From: Paenibacillus sp. | GTDB taxonomy: Bacteria; Bacillota; Bacilli; Paenibacillales; NBRC-103111 | DNA length: 64,000 bases | Direction: 5' to 3' | NCBI GenBank assembly: GCA_031180825.1 | Contig: JAPSLM010000009.1 | Location: 62,001 to 126,000, forward strand | Shown: positions 50,486 to 59,817 of the stretch, piece after piece | Position numbering within the stretch: the first letter of the stretch is position 1 | How the letters are laid out: each line of letters starts with the position of its first letter | Made by a program: the position numbers and the translations under genes | The notes under the pieces: generated by a model | What the model saw: only the letters and a program-made list of their open reading frames with translations | The model's database searches: none | What the model was told of the DNA's origin: nothing

Positions 50486-52021
50486 ATGAAAACAAAACAA
50501 TGGCTTGCAGGAACATGCGCCACCATTCTGGCTCTGGGCAGCGTCGTGGGCTGTTCGTCCGGCGCCGGAACGAAAGAAGCCGGCAAACCCGCAGCGGGCT
50601 CGAACGAACCGACGACGATCAAGGCGCTCGCGGTGCTCTCTGCCGGGGAGCCGCCCGTGCTAGAGAACAGCCAGGCGCTCAAGGAGATCGAAAAGAAAGC
50701 CAACGTCAAGCTGAATCTCGAATTCGTGCCGGGTGACGTATATCCGGACAAAGTGAACATTGCCATCGCCTCGGGGAGCCAGTACGACCTCATTTTGCTG
50801 ACGGACGGCAAGGACGAGAAATACACGAAGCTTGTCAAGCAGGGAGCGTTCCACAACTTGACGGCGCTGGTGAAGGACATGCCGAATCTGCAAAAGATCC
50901 CTCAGTATACGTGGGACAACACGACGGTGAAAAATGAGATTTTCGGCATTCCGAGACCGCGCAGCACGCACGGCGGGGGCAATGCGAACTTTTTCCTCCG
51001 CAAGGATTGGCTGGACAAATACAATTTGCCGGTGCCCAAAACCGTAGACGAGCTGACGAACGCGCTTAAGGTGTTTAAGGAGAAAGACCCGGCCGGCGGC
51101 GGAAAGACGGTCCCGATGATCGCAGGTCCGTTCACGACGCCTTGGTTCGGTTCGGCAAATCCGGTCGCTTTTGCCTTCGGACTTCCGTACTCGTACAAAA
51201 TCGAAGGTGACAAGCCGGTGGCTTATTTCCAAACGCCGGAATACAAGGCTTATCTCGATTGGCTTCGCATGGCGTACACCTCCGGGCTGATCGATAAGGA
51301 CGCCCCGGTGCTGAAGACCGGGCAGGTCAAGGATAAGTTCAAATCCGGCGTGGCCGGCGCGATGGTCGACAACGTCAGCATGATGAACGAGAACAATCTG
51401 GCGGTGATGCGCAAGACCGATCCGAAAGCGGAGCTGGTCGGGGTGCCTTATCTGGAAGGGCCGGGCGGCAAGAAAGGCGTGCAAATGATCGAAGGCTACT
51501 TCGGCATCTGGGTCGTTCCTACGAGCGTGGCAAAGGATAAAGTGAAGAAAATCGTCGAGTTTCTCAATTGGACCGCTTCCGATGAAGGTACGGAGATGGC
51601 GAAGGCGGGCATACCGGGCGTGCATTACACCAAGTACGACAAAGAGTCCGGCGCCGTGGAACGAACCGAGGAACAGAAGAAGCTGTATGACAAAGAAAAA
51701 CCGATGCTGCTCGTGCTGCAGAACGCTTATGACAAATACATTTATGCGGATTCCCAGGTCCCGGAAATCAAGAAGGCGCAAAAAGAAGTGCTGGACGGCT
51801 TCGATCAGGTAGGCGTGCCGAACCCGTTCATCGCCTTCGTCTCCGAGACGGCCAGCAAAAATCCCGATCATCAGAAAAAGCTGTCGGCCGCCGCGGTCAA
51901 CTATGTGATGGGCACGGGCAATTGGGAAGCCGTGCAGGCGGAAGTCGAGGCTTGGAGCAAAGGCCTGGGCGCGCAGATCATGAAAGAGTACATGGATCAA
52001 TATACCGAAAGCAAGAAGTAA
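50486..52021 (+). CDS. Extracellular solute-binding lipoprotein (LplA type)
   Basis: A 511-residue family 1 solute-binding protein. The signal peptide ends in a lipobox SVVGC (Cys23), so it is anchored outside. The body has the usual CUT1 pattern, with YDLILLTDGKDEKYTKLVKQ and FGIPRPRSTHGGGNANFFLR. GAGAGGGG precedes the ATG. It captures the oligosaccharide for the two permeases. Confidence 0.92.
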   Translation: MKTKQWLAGTCATILALGSVVGCSSGAGTKEAGKPAAGSNEPTTIKALAVLSAGEPPVLENSQALKEIEKKANVKLNLEFVPGDVYPDKVNIAIASGSQYDLILLTDGKDEKYTKLVKQGAFHNLTALVKDMPNLQKIPQYTWDNTTVKNEIFGIPRPRSTHGGGNANFFLRKDWLDKYNLPVPKTVDELTNALKVFKEKDPAGGGKTVPMIAGPFTTPWFGSANPVAFAFGLPYSYKIEGDKPVAYFQTPEYKAYLDWLRMAYTSGLIDKDAPVLKTGQVKDKFKSGVAGAMVDNVSMMNENNLAVMRKTDPKAELVGVPYLEGPGGKKGVQMIEGYFGIWVVPTSVAKDKVKKIVEFLNWTASDEGTEMAKAGIPGVHYTKYDKESGAVERTEEQKKLYDKEKPMLLVLQNAYDKYIYADSQVPEIKKAQKEVLDGFDQVGVPNPFIAFVSETASKNPDHQKKLSAAAVNYVMGTGNWEAVQAEVEAWSKGLGAQIMKEYMDQYTESKK

Positions 52022-52128
52022 TAAGCAAGCCCGCCGTCTGTTGCGGTGTGGGCGTAAGACAAGCCGGGGACGGATGCTCTCCGTCCTCCGGCCTGCCGCT
52101 TTAAAAGCGCGTTCGAGGAGGGAGACCG

Positions 52129-54165
52129 ATGAATGGGATAGGGACGCCGGCATGGACGCAGTGCCTTCGAACCCGGACGCGGGATTGCGATTGGGTGAAC
52201 CGGGGCGTGGAGCAGTGGAAGGCGCGGTTAAGCGCTCAAGTGAACCGGCCTCCGGACATTCCGCTGCTCGGCGGAGGCTGGAGCCATCGCTACATCTGCC
52301 CCGATGACGGCTCCGCGCTTGTGCGCGCGGACCGGCATCATCACGAATGCCCGTGCTGTCTTCGTATCTGGAGCGGATCGCCTTGGGACGAAGCGGCGGT
52401 GGCCGAGGAGCATAACCGCTTCGCGCAGGACGCCCGGCTGGCCGCTGTGGTGTACGCGGCCTCGGGCGAGGCCGTTTACGCGGAGTGGGCCAAAAACGTG
52501 CTGATGTTTTACGCCCGGCATTACGACCGCTTCCCGCTGCATGATATTTTCGGCAAAGTTGGGGAGGAAGCAGGCAAATACGGAGCCAAAGTCCAAAACC
52601 AGACGCTATCCGAAGCCAGCTGGATTTATCCGCTAGCCCAAGCGTGCACGATCTTGCGCCATGCTTCCAAGCTGAGCGCGGAGGAGCTGAATGAACTGGA
52701 AGAACGGTTGTTCCGTCCGGTAGTCCGGGTCATCGACCGGAATCCGAGGGGCCGCTCCAACTGGCAGACGTACCACAATGCGGCGCTGGCAGCTATTGCC
52801 GAAGCGCTAGGCGATCCGGGTCTATTGAAGCGGGCGCTGGATGACGAAGCCAACGGGTTCCATTTCCAGATGGAACGCGGCGTCGGGGAAGACGGGTTCT
52901 GGTTCGAAGGCGCATGGAGCTACCATTTCTACACGCTGGAAGCGCAGGCGGTGATCGCTTGGGCCGCCATGGGGTTCGGCGAGAAACTGTACGAGCATCC
53001 GAGGCTGCGAGCGATGTTTGATATTCCGCTCAAGGCGATGCTGCCGGACGGCACGTTCCCTGCCATTCACGACTCCAAGGTCGTCGATATTCGTTCTTAT
53101 GCGCATTTGTATGAATGGGCGTATGCGTTTTACGGCATCGGAGAAGCGATTGTTCGCGGCAGCGACCGCAGTTCCTTGTACAGCGTGTTATTCGGTGCGC
53201 CGCTGGAGCCTTTGCCGGAGGGAGTAAAGCATCCGGTGAAAGGCCGCGCGGAGGAGTCTGGCGAAGCAAGCGAGGCCGCTGCAATTACGGTATTGAACAA
53301 GCCCGGGATGGTATGCGTGACATGCGGCGCAGGCGAAGGGGCGCAGGCGCTGCTCGTCGATTACGGGGAGCATGGCGACTGGCACGGTCATTATGACAAG
53401 CTAAATCTGTTGTATTATGCAAGGGGCCGCAGTTGGCTGGCCGACGCAGGCATGGTTCCGTACGGGCATGCGATGCACAAGGCTTGGTACGTGCACACCG
53501 TAGCGCACAACACGGTGACGGTTAACGGCCTTTCCCAGCGGGAGGCGTGCGGCCGGCTGCGCAAGGCCGTAAGCGAGACCGGCATCATCCGGGTCGAGGC
53601 CGAAGCGGAGGACGCTTACGATGGTGTCCGGCTGGACCGGCGGCTAACGCTGGCCGGCGGGCTGCTGGTGGACGTATTCCGGGTGACCGCGGGTGAGCTT
53701 TCGACGGTGGACTGGATGATGCATACCCAGGGACACCCGGTCGAAGCGCCGTCCGTTCGGTATACTGCTGTTTCGGCGGAGGCGCTGTCGGATGCGGATG
53801 GCTACCCGCATTTGCGGCAGGTGAGGCGTCTGGAAGGTCTGCCGGACGATTGGATGCTTGAATGGAGCTGGAACGGAGAAGGCGGGGAAGACGAGCGCCT
53901 GCAGGTTTACGGCTTGGCCGCGCCGCAGGGCTCCTGCGTATATTTGGCCGAATCGCCGTTCATGCCCCCCGTTCAAGTCCGCAGCGCCTGCATTCGCAGG
54001 GCGCCTTCGTGTACCCGGGCGGCGTTTGTTACCGTCTTTCGGGCTTGCCGGAAAGGGGATGCACCGCTCTCGCTCCGGCTGATCGGCGATCCCTCGGACA
54101 GCGGGGGCCTATTGCTCGAAGTAAGGGACGGAGAGCGGGATGGGGCAATGCTCTGGACCGTATGA
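52129..54165 (+). CDS. Heparinase II/III-like polysaccharide lyase
   Basis: A 678-residue enzyme: an N-terminal zinc-binding-like region (YICPDD..HHECPCC, 55-77), an alpha/alpha toroid with NWQTYHNAALAAIAEAL (211-227), FWFEGAWSYHFYTLEAQ (257-273) with likely catalytic Tyr265/His266, and a C-terminal beta-sheet domain starting near VDYGEHGDWHGHYDKLNLLY. The order and motifs are those of heparinase II/III-type lyases that cleave uronic acid-containing polymers by beta-elimination. No signal peptide is seen, so it acts in the cytoplasm on imported oligosaccharides. SD GGAGGGAG, 108 bp after the binding protein gene. The product, a 4,5-unsaturated uronate end, is the substrate of the GH88 encoded next. 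Confidence 0.85.
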   Translation: MNGIGTPAWTQCLRTRTRDCDWVNRGVEQWKARLSAQVNRPPDIPLLGGGWSHRYICPDDGSALVRADRHHHECPCCLRIWSGSPWDEAAVAEEHNRFAQDARLAAVVYAASGEAVYAEWAKNVLMFYARHYDRFPLHDIFGKVGEEAGKYGAKVQNQTLSEASWIYPLAQACTILRHASKLSAEELNELEERLFRPVVRVIDRNPRGRSNWQTYHNAALAAIAEALGDPGLLKRALDDEANGFHFQMERGVGEDGFWFEGAWSYHFYTLEAQAVIAWAAMGFGEKLYEHPRLRAMFDIPLKAMLPDGTFPAIHDSKVVDIRSYAHLYEWAYAFYGIGEAIVRGSDRSSLYSVLFGAPLEPLPEGVKHPVKGRAEESGEASEAAAITVLNKPGMVCVTCGAGEGAQALLVDYGEHGDWHGHYDKLNLLYYARGRSWLADAGMVPYGHAMHKAWYVHTVAHNTVTVNGLSQREACGRLRKAVSETGIIRVEAEAEDAYDGVRLDRRLTLAGGLLVDVFRVTAGELSTVDWMMHTQGHPVEAPSVRYTAVSAEALSDADGYPHLRQVRRLEGLPDDWMLEWSWNGEGGEDERLQVYGLAAPQGSCVYLAESPFMPPVQVRSACIRRAPSCTRAAFVTVFRACRKGDAPLSLRLIGDPSDSGGLLLEVRDGERDGAMLWTV

Positions 54166-54185
54166 AGAAAAGGAGGGAGGCAGTC

Positions 54186-55373
54186 ATGAAACAAGTCGTC
54201 GACGAAGGGCTTAAAGCCCGGCATCGCTATGCGGAACCGCCTGCGGCGCGGCGGGAGGATTGGGAGCGGGCGGTACAATACGTGCTGTCCCAAATCGACC
54301 GCAATCTGGGGACGTTCGCGCTGCATTTTCCGTCGCCCGCAAGCGAAGGGAATGTGTATAAGCCAATCGGCAATACCGAGTGGACGTCCTCCTTTTGGAC
54401 GGGAATGCTGTGGCTGGCCTACGAGATGACCGGCGGCGACCGTTACCGCCGGGCAGCGGAAGCGCAGCTCGACAGCTACCGGGAACGGATCGAACGAAGA
54501 ATCGCAACGGAGACGCACGACCTCGGCTTCTTGTACTCGCTGTCCTGCGTGGCGGCCTACAAACTGACCGGCAATGAAGAGGCCAAGGAAACGGCGCTTC
54601 AAGCCGCCGATTTGCTGATCGGACGTTATTTCGAGAAGGCGGGCATTATTCAGGCGTGGGGCAACTTAAATCAACCGAACCAGCGCGGAAGAATGATTGT
54701 CGATTGCCTGATGAATTTGCCCTTGCTGTATTGGGCTTCGGAGACGACGGGCAATCCGGAATACCGCCGGATTGCAATCCATCACGCCACACAAGCGGCG
54801 GCATATATCATCCGCGAGGATGCTTCAAGCTATCATACGTTCTACATGGACGTGGATACGGGGCAGCCGAAATACGGCAAGACATCGCAGGGCTTCTCCG
54901 ACGATTCGTGCTGGTCGCGCGGGCAGGCGTGGGCCATTTACGGTTTTCCGCTGAGCTACAGCTCTACCCGGGACGAGTCGTATCTCGCTATCGCGCAAAA
55001 GACGGCCAACTACTATTTGAACCGCTTGCCTGACGATTCGGTATGTTACTGGGATCTGATCTTTACGGACGGAGCCGAGGAGCGGGACAGCTCGGCGGCG
55101 GCCATCGCCGCTTGCGGCTTGCTCGAACTGGCGAGGCATCTGCCCTTGTCCAACGAGTATAAACGAGCATACGAGAATGCCGCTCTGAGGATGCTGGACT
55201 CGCTGGCACAGCGGTATACGACGGCGGGAGTTCCGCATTCGAACGGGATTCTGCTTCATGCGGTTTATGGCAAACCTTTGGGCAACGGGATCGACGAATG
55301 CTGCATCTGGGGCGATTATTACTATTTCGAAGGGCTTGTCCGGGTGTTGAAAGACTGGAATCTATATTGGTAG
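54186..55373 (+). CDS. Unsaturated glucuronyl hydrolase (GH88)
   Basis: A 395-residue alpha6/alpha6-barrel hydrolase that removes the unsaturated uronic acid made by lyases. Catalytic Asp112 in THDLGFLYSLS and Asp173 in GRMIVDCLMNLPLL are 61 residues apart, the same distance as Asp88/Asp149 of the Bacillus GL1 enzyme. EWTSSFWTGMLWLAYEMTG and SCWSRGQAWAIYGF are family blocks. The start at 54186 has GGAGGGAGG upstream, 20 bp after the lyase gene; the frame to 53862 is shadow. No signal peptide. Confidence 0.93.
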   Translation: MKQVVDEGLKARHRYAEPPAARREDWERAVQYVLSQIDRNLGTFALHFPSPASEGNVYKPIGNTEWTSSFWTGMLWLAYEMTGGDRYRRAAEAQLDSYRERIERRIATETHDLGFLYSLSCVAAYKLTGNEEAKETALQAADLLIGRYFEKAGIIQAWGNLNQPNQRGRMIVDCLMNLPLLYWASETTGNPEYRRIAIHHATQAAAYIIREDASSYHTFYMDVDTGQPKYGKTSQGFSDDSCWSRGQAWAIYGFPLSYSSTRDESYLAIAQKTANYYLNRLPDDSVCYWDLIFTDGAEERDSSAAAIAACGLLELARHLPLSNEYKRAYENAALRMLDSLAQRYTTAGVPHSNGILLHAVYGKPLGNGIDECCIWGDYYYFEGLVRVLKDWNLYW

Positions 55374-55393
55374 AAGCGAGAGGTAGATGCGCG

Positions 55394-57076
55394 ATGACAT
55401 TGACAAGCGGTGAGGACAAAATCAAATGGTGGAAGGACGCCAAATTCGGCATGTTTATCCACTGGGGCTTGTATGCGGCTCTGGGCCGGGGCGAGTGGGT
55501 CATGTACGAATTGAACATTCCGGTTCGCGATTACGAGCGGCTCGCGGAAAAGTTCCATCCCGTTCGTTTCGATGCCAAGACCTGGGTAGGGCTGGCCAAG
55601 GCCGCGGGCATGAAATATATCGTCATCACGGCGAAGCATCATGACGGGTTCGCCATGTTCCGTTCGCAGGCGGAGCCGTTTAACATCGCGGACGCTACTC
55701 CGTTCGGGCGCGACCCGATGAAGGAGCTGGCCGAGGAATGCCGCGAGCAGGGCATTGTGCTGTGCTTTTATTATTCCCATGTCATTGACTGGCATCATCC
55801 GCATGCCGTGCACAACAAATATAACAACGTGTGGGACTATGATACGGAAGCGAAGCATTTTCCGACGTATTGGGACGGACTGGTCAAGCCTCAAATCCGG
55901 GAGCTGCTCACCCAATACGGGCCAGTCGGGCTTCTCTGGTTCGATACGGCGGGCGGGCTGTCGAAGGAGGATGCCGAGGAGCTCGTGGAGCTCGTTCGAG
56001 GCCTCCAGCCGGACTGCCTGATCAACAGCCGAGTCAGTCATTACCCGGGCATGGGAGATTACCAGTCGAAGGGCGACAACGAAATTCCGATGCGCGGCGA
56101 AGACTCCCGCGGATGGGAGACGCCGATGACGTTAAACCAGTCATGGGGCTTCAGCACGAAGGACCAGGTCTGGAAACAGCCGGAAGCCATCATCCGGAAG
56201 CTGGTTCATATAGTGAGCAAGGGCGGCAACCTCCTGCTCAACGTCGGGCCGGACGCCGAAGGACATATTCCGGATTTGTCCGCCGAAAGACTGCGCGAGG
56301 TGGGGGCTTGGCTGAACGTTCATGGGGAGGCGGTGTACGGCGCGGCGGCCAGTCCTTTTCCGTACGAGATGGAATGGGGCGCCGTTACCGTGAAGCCCGG
56401 CCGCGTCTACCTGCATCTGACAAGCGACGACTGGCCGCAGGGGGAACTGCGTTTGTACGGGCTCAAAAACTACGTTAAACAAGCTTACATGCTAAGCGAT
56501 GCAAGCCGAACGCCGCTTGAAACTGCACAAAGCTATGATGCCGGGCTCGATCATCATACGTTGACGATCGGATTGCCGGACAAGCCGGCTAATGACTGCA
56601 TGACGGTTATCGCCGTAGACATCGAAGGGGAGCTATCCGTCGATACGCGTTTAACCCAGCAGCCGTCGGGGCATGTGAAGCTGGAATGGGCAACCGGCCG
56701 TATCGATGCGGATGCCAAAGCGGCAGAGTGGAGCTTTCAAATCGTCGCTCCGGGCACCTTTGATCTTGAGCTTGTGTGCTTTCAAAAGGAAGGCGCTTCA
56801 TGGGACGAAGCGTTTCGGGAAGGCATCGAGGCGGCTTCCGGAAGCCGCCGGTTCAGGGCGCAGCCGAAGCCGGATCAGGTGATCAAAAATTCAACGGCCT
56901 GCCAGCACCCGTACACCGAAATCCATTCGCATCTGGGAACGGTCGTCTTCGAACGGCCGGGCACGTGCACGCTTTCACTTCATTCCGCGCTGATCCGTCC
57001 CAAATCCGGCTTTGCGGAAATATGGCAGGCCGACCCGGTGAAGCTGCGGGCCGTGAAGCTCGTCAAGCGACAGTAG
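55394..57076 (+). CDS. Alpha-L-fucosidase (GH29)
   Basis: A 560-residue enzyme. WWKDAKFGMFIHWGLYAAL, YIVITAKHHDGFAMF and LLWFDTAGG with nucleophile Asp184 are GH29 signatures; a C-terminal beta-sandwich follows from about residue 320. It removes alpha-linked L-fucose. The start at 55394 follows GAGAGG; 20 bp after the GH88 gene. No signal peptide, so cytoplasmic. It shows the imported polymer carries fucose. A terminator follows about 135 bp later. Confidence 0.93.
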   Translation: MTLTSGEDKIKWWKDAKFGMFIHWGLYAALGRGEWVMYELNIPVRDYERLAEKFHPVRFDAKTWVGLAKAAGMKYIVITAKHHDGFAMFRSQAEPFNIADATPFGRDPMKELAEECREQGIVLCFYYSHVIDWHHPHAVHNKYNNVWDYDTEAKHFPTYWDGLVKPQIRELLTQYGPVGLLWFDTAGGLSKEDAEELVELVRGLQPDCLINSRVSHYPGMGDYQSKGDNEIPMRGEDSRGWETPMTLNQSWGFSTKDQVWKQPEAIIRKLVHIVSKGGNLLLNVGPDAEGHIPDLSAERLREVGAWLNVHGEAVYGAAASPFPYEMEWGAVTVKPGRVYLHLTSDDWPQGELRLYGLKNYVKQAYMLSDASRTPLETAQSYDAGLDHHTLTIGLPDKPANDCMTVIAVDIEGELSVDTRLTQQPSGHVKLEWATGRIDADAKAAEWSFQIVAPGTFDLELVCFQKEGASWDEAFREGIEAASGSRRFRAQPKPDQVIKNSTACQHPYTEIHSHLGTVVFERPGTCTLSLHSALIRPKSGFAEIWQADPVKLRAVKLVKRQ

Positions 57077-57211
57077 CTGGGTTCGCGAGAGGGGCACACA
57101 GCTGTGCGCACGAGCCGAGGTTTGCGTCGGCGGCCGAAGCAAATCCGCTGCGGCAGGGCTTCGAGGCTTCGTCAAGGCTGGTTGATCGGTTATTGTTTGA
57201 ACGGATGGCAG

Positions 57212-57250
57212 AAAGGCCAAGCCCGGGGTTCCCGTTAGCTTGGCCTTTTG
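57212..57250. terminator. Bidirectional terminator
   Basis: AAAGGCCAAGC / GCTTGGCCTTT perfect 11-bp stem between the fucosidase and the convergent cvfC-like gene. The 57077-57211 stretch before it holds no gene. Confidence 0.85.
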
Positions 57251-57254
57251 GCGT

Positions 57255-58451
57255 TCATGCATTCTCATTGCGCCGGGCCATCTGCTGCCAGACCGAGCCG
57301 ACGGCCGCTTGACCGCCCTCGATACGCTCCAGCGCCATGCGCACCTGCATCCGCACTTCAAACTCCGGGTCGTCCTGAGCCGCCCGCAGGGCTTGTACCG
57401 CTCCTTCGTCGCCTACCTCGTAGAGGAAGCGGGCTGCCCGCCAGCGAACCAGCTTGTTCGGGTCCTGCAAAGCTCCGACCATCGCCTCCTGCGCCGCCGG
57501 ATCTCCGATATCCGACAAGGTATCCCCAGCGGTCCGGCGGACGGAGGAGGAAGAATCGCGCAAAGCGCGGTACAGGTGGGGAAGCACGTGCGGTTCTTTC
57601 AAATCTCCCAAATAGACGGTAGCCAAGCGCCGAACCGTCGAACGTTCGTCCTCCAGTCCTTTGAGCAGCAGCGGCAGCGTCTCCTCGGAAGGCTTGATCT
57701 GCTCCAAAGCGGCATACCGCTGCTTCCAATCGGGATCCTGCAGCTTTCGCTCGATTTCTTCGTAGCTCAGCGTCGGACGGCCGGAAGCCGCCAGCTTCTT
57801 CGCATCGCCTTGAGTCGGGCCGTGCTCGGCTTGGGCAATCAGACGTTCAAGCTGCTCGTCGCTGTAGGCGGCCTCCAGCTCCTGAACCACCTCGTCCAAA
57901 ACGTCCTGAAGCTCGCCGTAGCGCGTATCCCAGTCGTCCAATGAACGTTCCTGGATCAGGTTCGGCGCTGCTGCCGCCCCGCGGACAGCGGCGTCGCTAA
58001 ACCGTTGGGGCAGGGCGGCCCGCCGCTCTTCAATGCCGTTTGTTACCCGGACCTGCAGCGGAATGCCGCGAAAATGCTGCAGAAGCACCTTGATTTCGCC
58101 GAAGGCCGCATCGGTTGTTTCATCCGGGCTATCCGGCGAAGCGGCTTTCCGGGCGGCTGCATCCACCTGGTTCTCCGCTGCACCGGACGAAGCGACGCCC
58201 AGGATGTCCCGGACTTCGGCGAGAATGTGCTGCCAATCGCCTTTGGCTGTCCGGTCCAGAGCGATAAAATCCGCCGCGCGGTACAAGCTTTTGACGCCGT
58301 CAATAGAAAGCAGCTGCCGAAGCTGAGGATCAGCCAGCTGGCTGGCTTGCTCGCGGTTGAACGTTTCGCGAACGTCTTTCGGCAGGGAAGTATCCAAATT
58401 GATTTTCATGGTATTCGGGCTGGGCGTCGGTTCGATGGATAGAATAGGCAT
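57255..58451 (-). CDS. cvfC: CvfC/YpgR-like protein (Nfu-N domain plus HEAT repeats)
   Basis: A 398-residue protein: the N-terminal ~85 residues form an Nfu/NifU N-terminal domain (LSIEPTPSPNTMKINLD, then GDWQHILAEV), and residues ~230-390 contain HEAT/PBS-lyase repeats, each like KLVRWRAARFLYEVGDEGAV. This is the layout of S. aureus conserved virulence factor C and B. subtilis YpgR. The function is unknown; Nfu-N suggests iron-sulfur handling, HEAT suggests protein binding. The ATG at 58451 has AGGAGG seven bases upstream. Confidence 0.88.
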   Translation of the reverse strand: MPILSIEPTPSPNTMKINLDTSLPKDVRETFNREQASQLADPQLRQLLSIDGVKSLYRAADFIALDRTAKGDWQHILAEVRDILGVASSGAAENQVDAAARKAASPDSPDETTDAAFGEIKVLLQHFRGIPLQVRVTNGIEERRAALPQRFSDAAVRGAAAAPNLIQERSLDDWDTRYGELQDVLDEVVQELEAAYSDEQLERLIAQAEHGPTQGDAKKLAASGRPTLSYEEIERKLQDPDWKQRYAALEQIKPSEETLPLLLKGLEDERSTVRRLATVYLGDLKEPHVLPHLYRALRDSSSSVRRTAGDTLSDIGDPAAQEAMVGALQDPNKLVRWRAARFLYEVGDEGAVQALRAAQDDPEFEVRMQVRMALERIEGGQAAVGSVWQQMARRNENA

Positions 58452-58511
58452 GGTCATACCTCCTGTCTGCCTGATTGTTTTAGGTTAGGGTGCCTTTCCG
58501 TACGGTCTGGT

Positions 58512-59033
58512 TTATGGCTGCGCCGCAAGATACCGTTCTTGGATGACTCGAACGTGATGAAGCTCGTGCCCTGCGATAATATAGGCCAGCGCCCGCACCG
58601 ATGTGTTGCAGCCGGCAGCCGTTCCTTGCCGCAGCCAGGCTTCCGGATGCAAACCTGCCAGCAAGGACAACGTCGCCAGCCGGACGGCCGTGAATTCTTC
58701 CAACAAGGAAGAAAGCGGCAGGTCGTCAAAATTTGCGCCCGCAACGTAAAGATGCTCGTCCATGGAAGGGAACGGGGTCTGGTCGCCGCGTGCGATGCAC
58801 AGTAAGCGGTAACTCATTACCCGCTCCGTATCCGCGACGTGGCCGATGACTTCTTTCAGGCTCCATTTGCCTTCGGCATAACGGAACAAAGCCTGTTCCT
58901 CGGTTAGCGACCCGAGCAGCTCGGTCGTCGTTTTCAGTTGGGTCCGCAGCAGTTCCGTAATATCGCCATCGGGAACCTTTGCAATATATTCTTGATATTG
59001 CGCTCCATATTCTGTAGCTTTTGGTCTGCTCAT
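58512..59033 (-). CDS. DinB family protein (DinB_2)
   Basis: A 173-residue four-helix bundle of the DinB/YfiT type. The likely metal ligands are His in KEVIGHVADTERVMSYR and two in IIAGHELHHVRVI. Such proteins are thiol-dependent hydrolases or transferases of unknown substrate, often stress-linked. Well-spaced SD CGGAGGAG. It lies 61 bp after the cvfC-like gene start, in the same direction, possibly transcribed together with it. Confidence 0.87.
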   Translation of the reverse strand: MSRPKATEYGAQYQEYIAKVPDGDITELLRTQLKTTTELLGSLTEEQALFRYAEGKWSLKEVIGHVADTERVMSYRLLCIARGDQTPFPSMDEHLYVAGANFDDLPLSSLLEEFTAVRLATLSLLAGLHPEAWLRQGTAAGCNTSVRALAYIIAGHELHHVRVIQERYLAAQP

Positions 59034-59061
59034 CGTTTGGTTTCTCTCCTCCGGTTTGAAT

Positions 59062-59097
59062 AAAAAGGACCGACGCTCTCGAAAGAGCAGGCCGGTC
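59062..59097 (-). terminator. Rho-independent terminator (minus strand)
   Basis: On the minus strand GACCG..CGGTC with inner GCTCT/AGAGC, followed by CTTTTTATT. It ends transcription from the guanylate-kinase-like gene. Confidence 0.65.
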
Positions 59098-59126
59098 TCT
59101 TGTCAGCATAAGCTAAGGGGCAACCA

Positions 59127-59717
59127 TTAATCCAGATCAAGCAAATTGCGGTGCAGGTAGTTGTCGTCCAACGCTTTGGTCAGATCAAAGACGGTGTGAG
59201 CCAAATCCAAATTTTCGAACGTATGCTCACAGGAATCTTTATACGCCATTTCTTCCTCGTAATGCGACATATAGCGATCGATCTGCTCGGGAGAATCCCC
59301 ACGCTTCACCTCGCGACGCTTCACCGTTTCCCGATCGGCATAGATAAAGATTCGGACGACACGGTCACCGTACAGAGATTTTAAGGTTTCCGCGCCTTGA
59401 CGGTTTAAAACTAAGTAGACGGCCCCATGCTTTTGGACCATATCGGCTACGTCGGCTTCCTTGACTCCGTACCGGTTCCCGTCCAGTTCGACAACTTCGA
59501 TGAACTCTTGGTTTGCTTCGGCTTCCTCAAATTGCTTCCGAGTGACGAAATGATAATCTTGCCCGTCTACCTCCGAAGAGCGTGGAGGGCGGGTCGTGTA
59601 CGAAATCACCTGTTTGATGCCGAGCGTGCTGCCGGACATCTGAGCGACGGTGCGGCGACCGGCTCCATTCGGACCCGTGAATACAAATATGAGTTCCTTA
59701 TCTTTCAGTTCGTACAT
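59127..59717 (-). CDS. Guanylate kinase-like protein with altered P-loop
   Basis: A 196-residue protein of the guanylate kinase family: IFVFTGPNGAGRRTVAQMSG (P-loop region), then SYTTRPPRSSEVDGQDYHFV (GMP binding), and FIYADRETVKRREVKRGD (lid). The Walker A is GPNGAGRRT: the essential Lys of GxxGxGK[ST] is Arg. It has normal Gmk length, but true Gmk with intact P-loop is usually elsewhere beside rpoZ. It may be a low-activity or regulatory homologue. AAGGAGG upstream. Own terminator. Confidence 0.85.
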   Translation of the reverse strand: MYELKDKELIFVFTGPNGAGRRTVAQMSGSTLGIKQVISYTTRPPRSSEVDGQDYHFVTRKQFEEAEANQEFIEVVELDGNRYGVKEADVADMVQKHGAVYLVLNRQGAETLKSLYGDRVVRIFIYADRETVKRREVKRGDSPEQIDRYMSHYEEEMAYKDSCEHTFENLDLAHTVFDLTKALDDNYLHRNLLDLD

Positions 59718-59817
59718 AGAAACCCTCCTTTATTTGGGGAGTGCAATCCTTGCCGAGTGTCTATCCTTTATTTTACATGGTTTCGCAGACGAGGTAAAGA
59801 TACTCTTTGAAAGCGTT

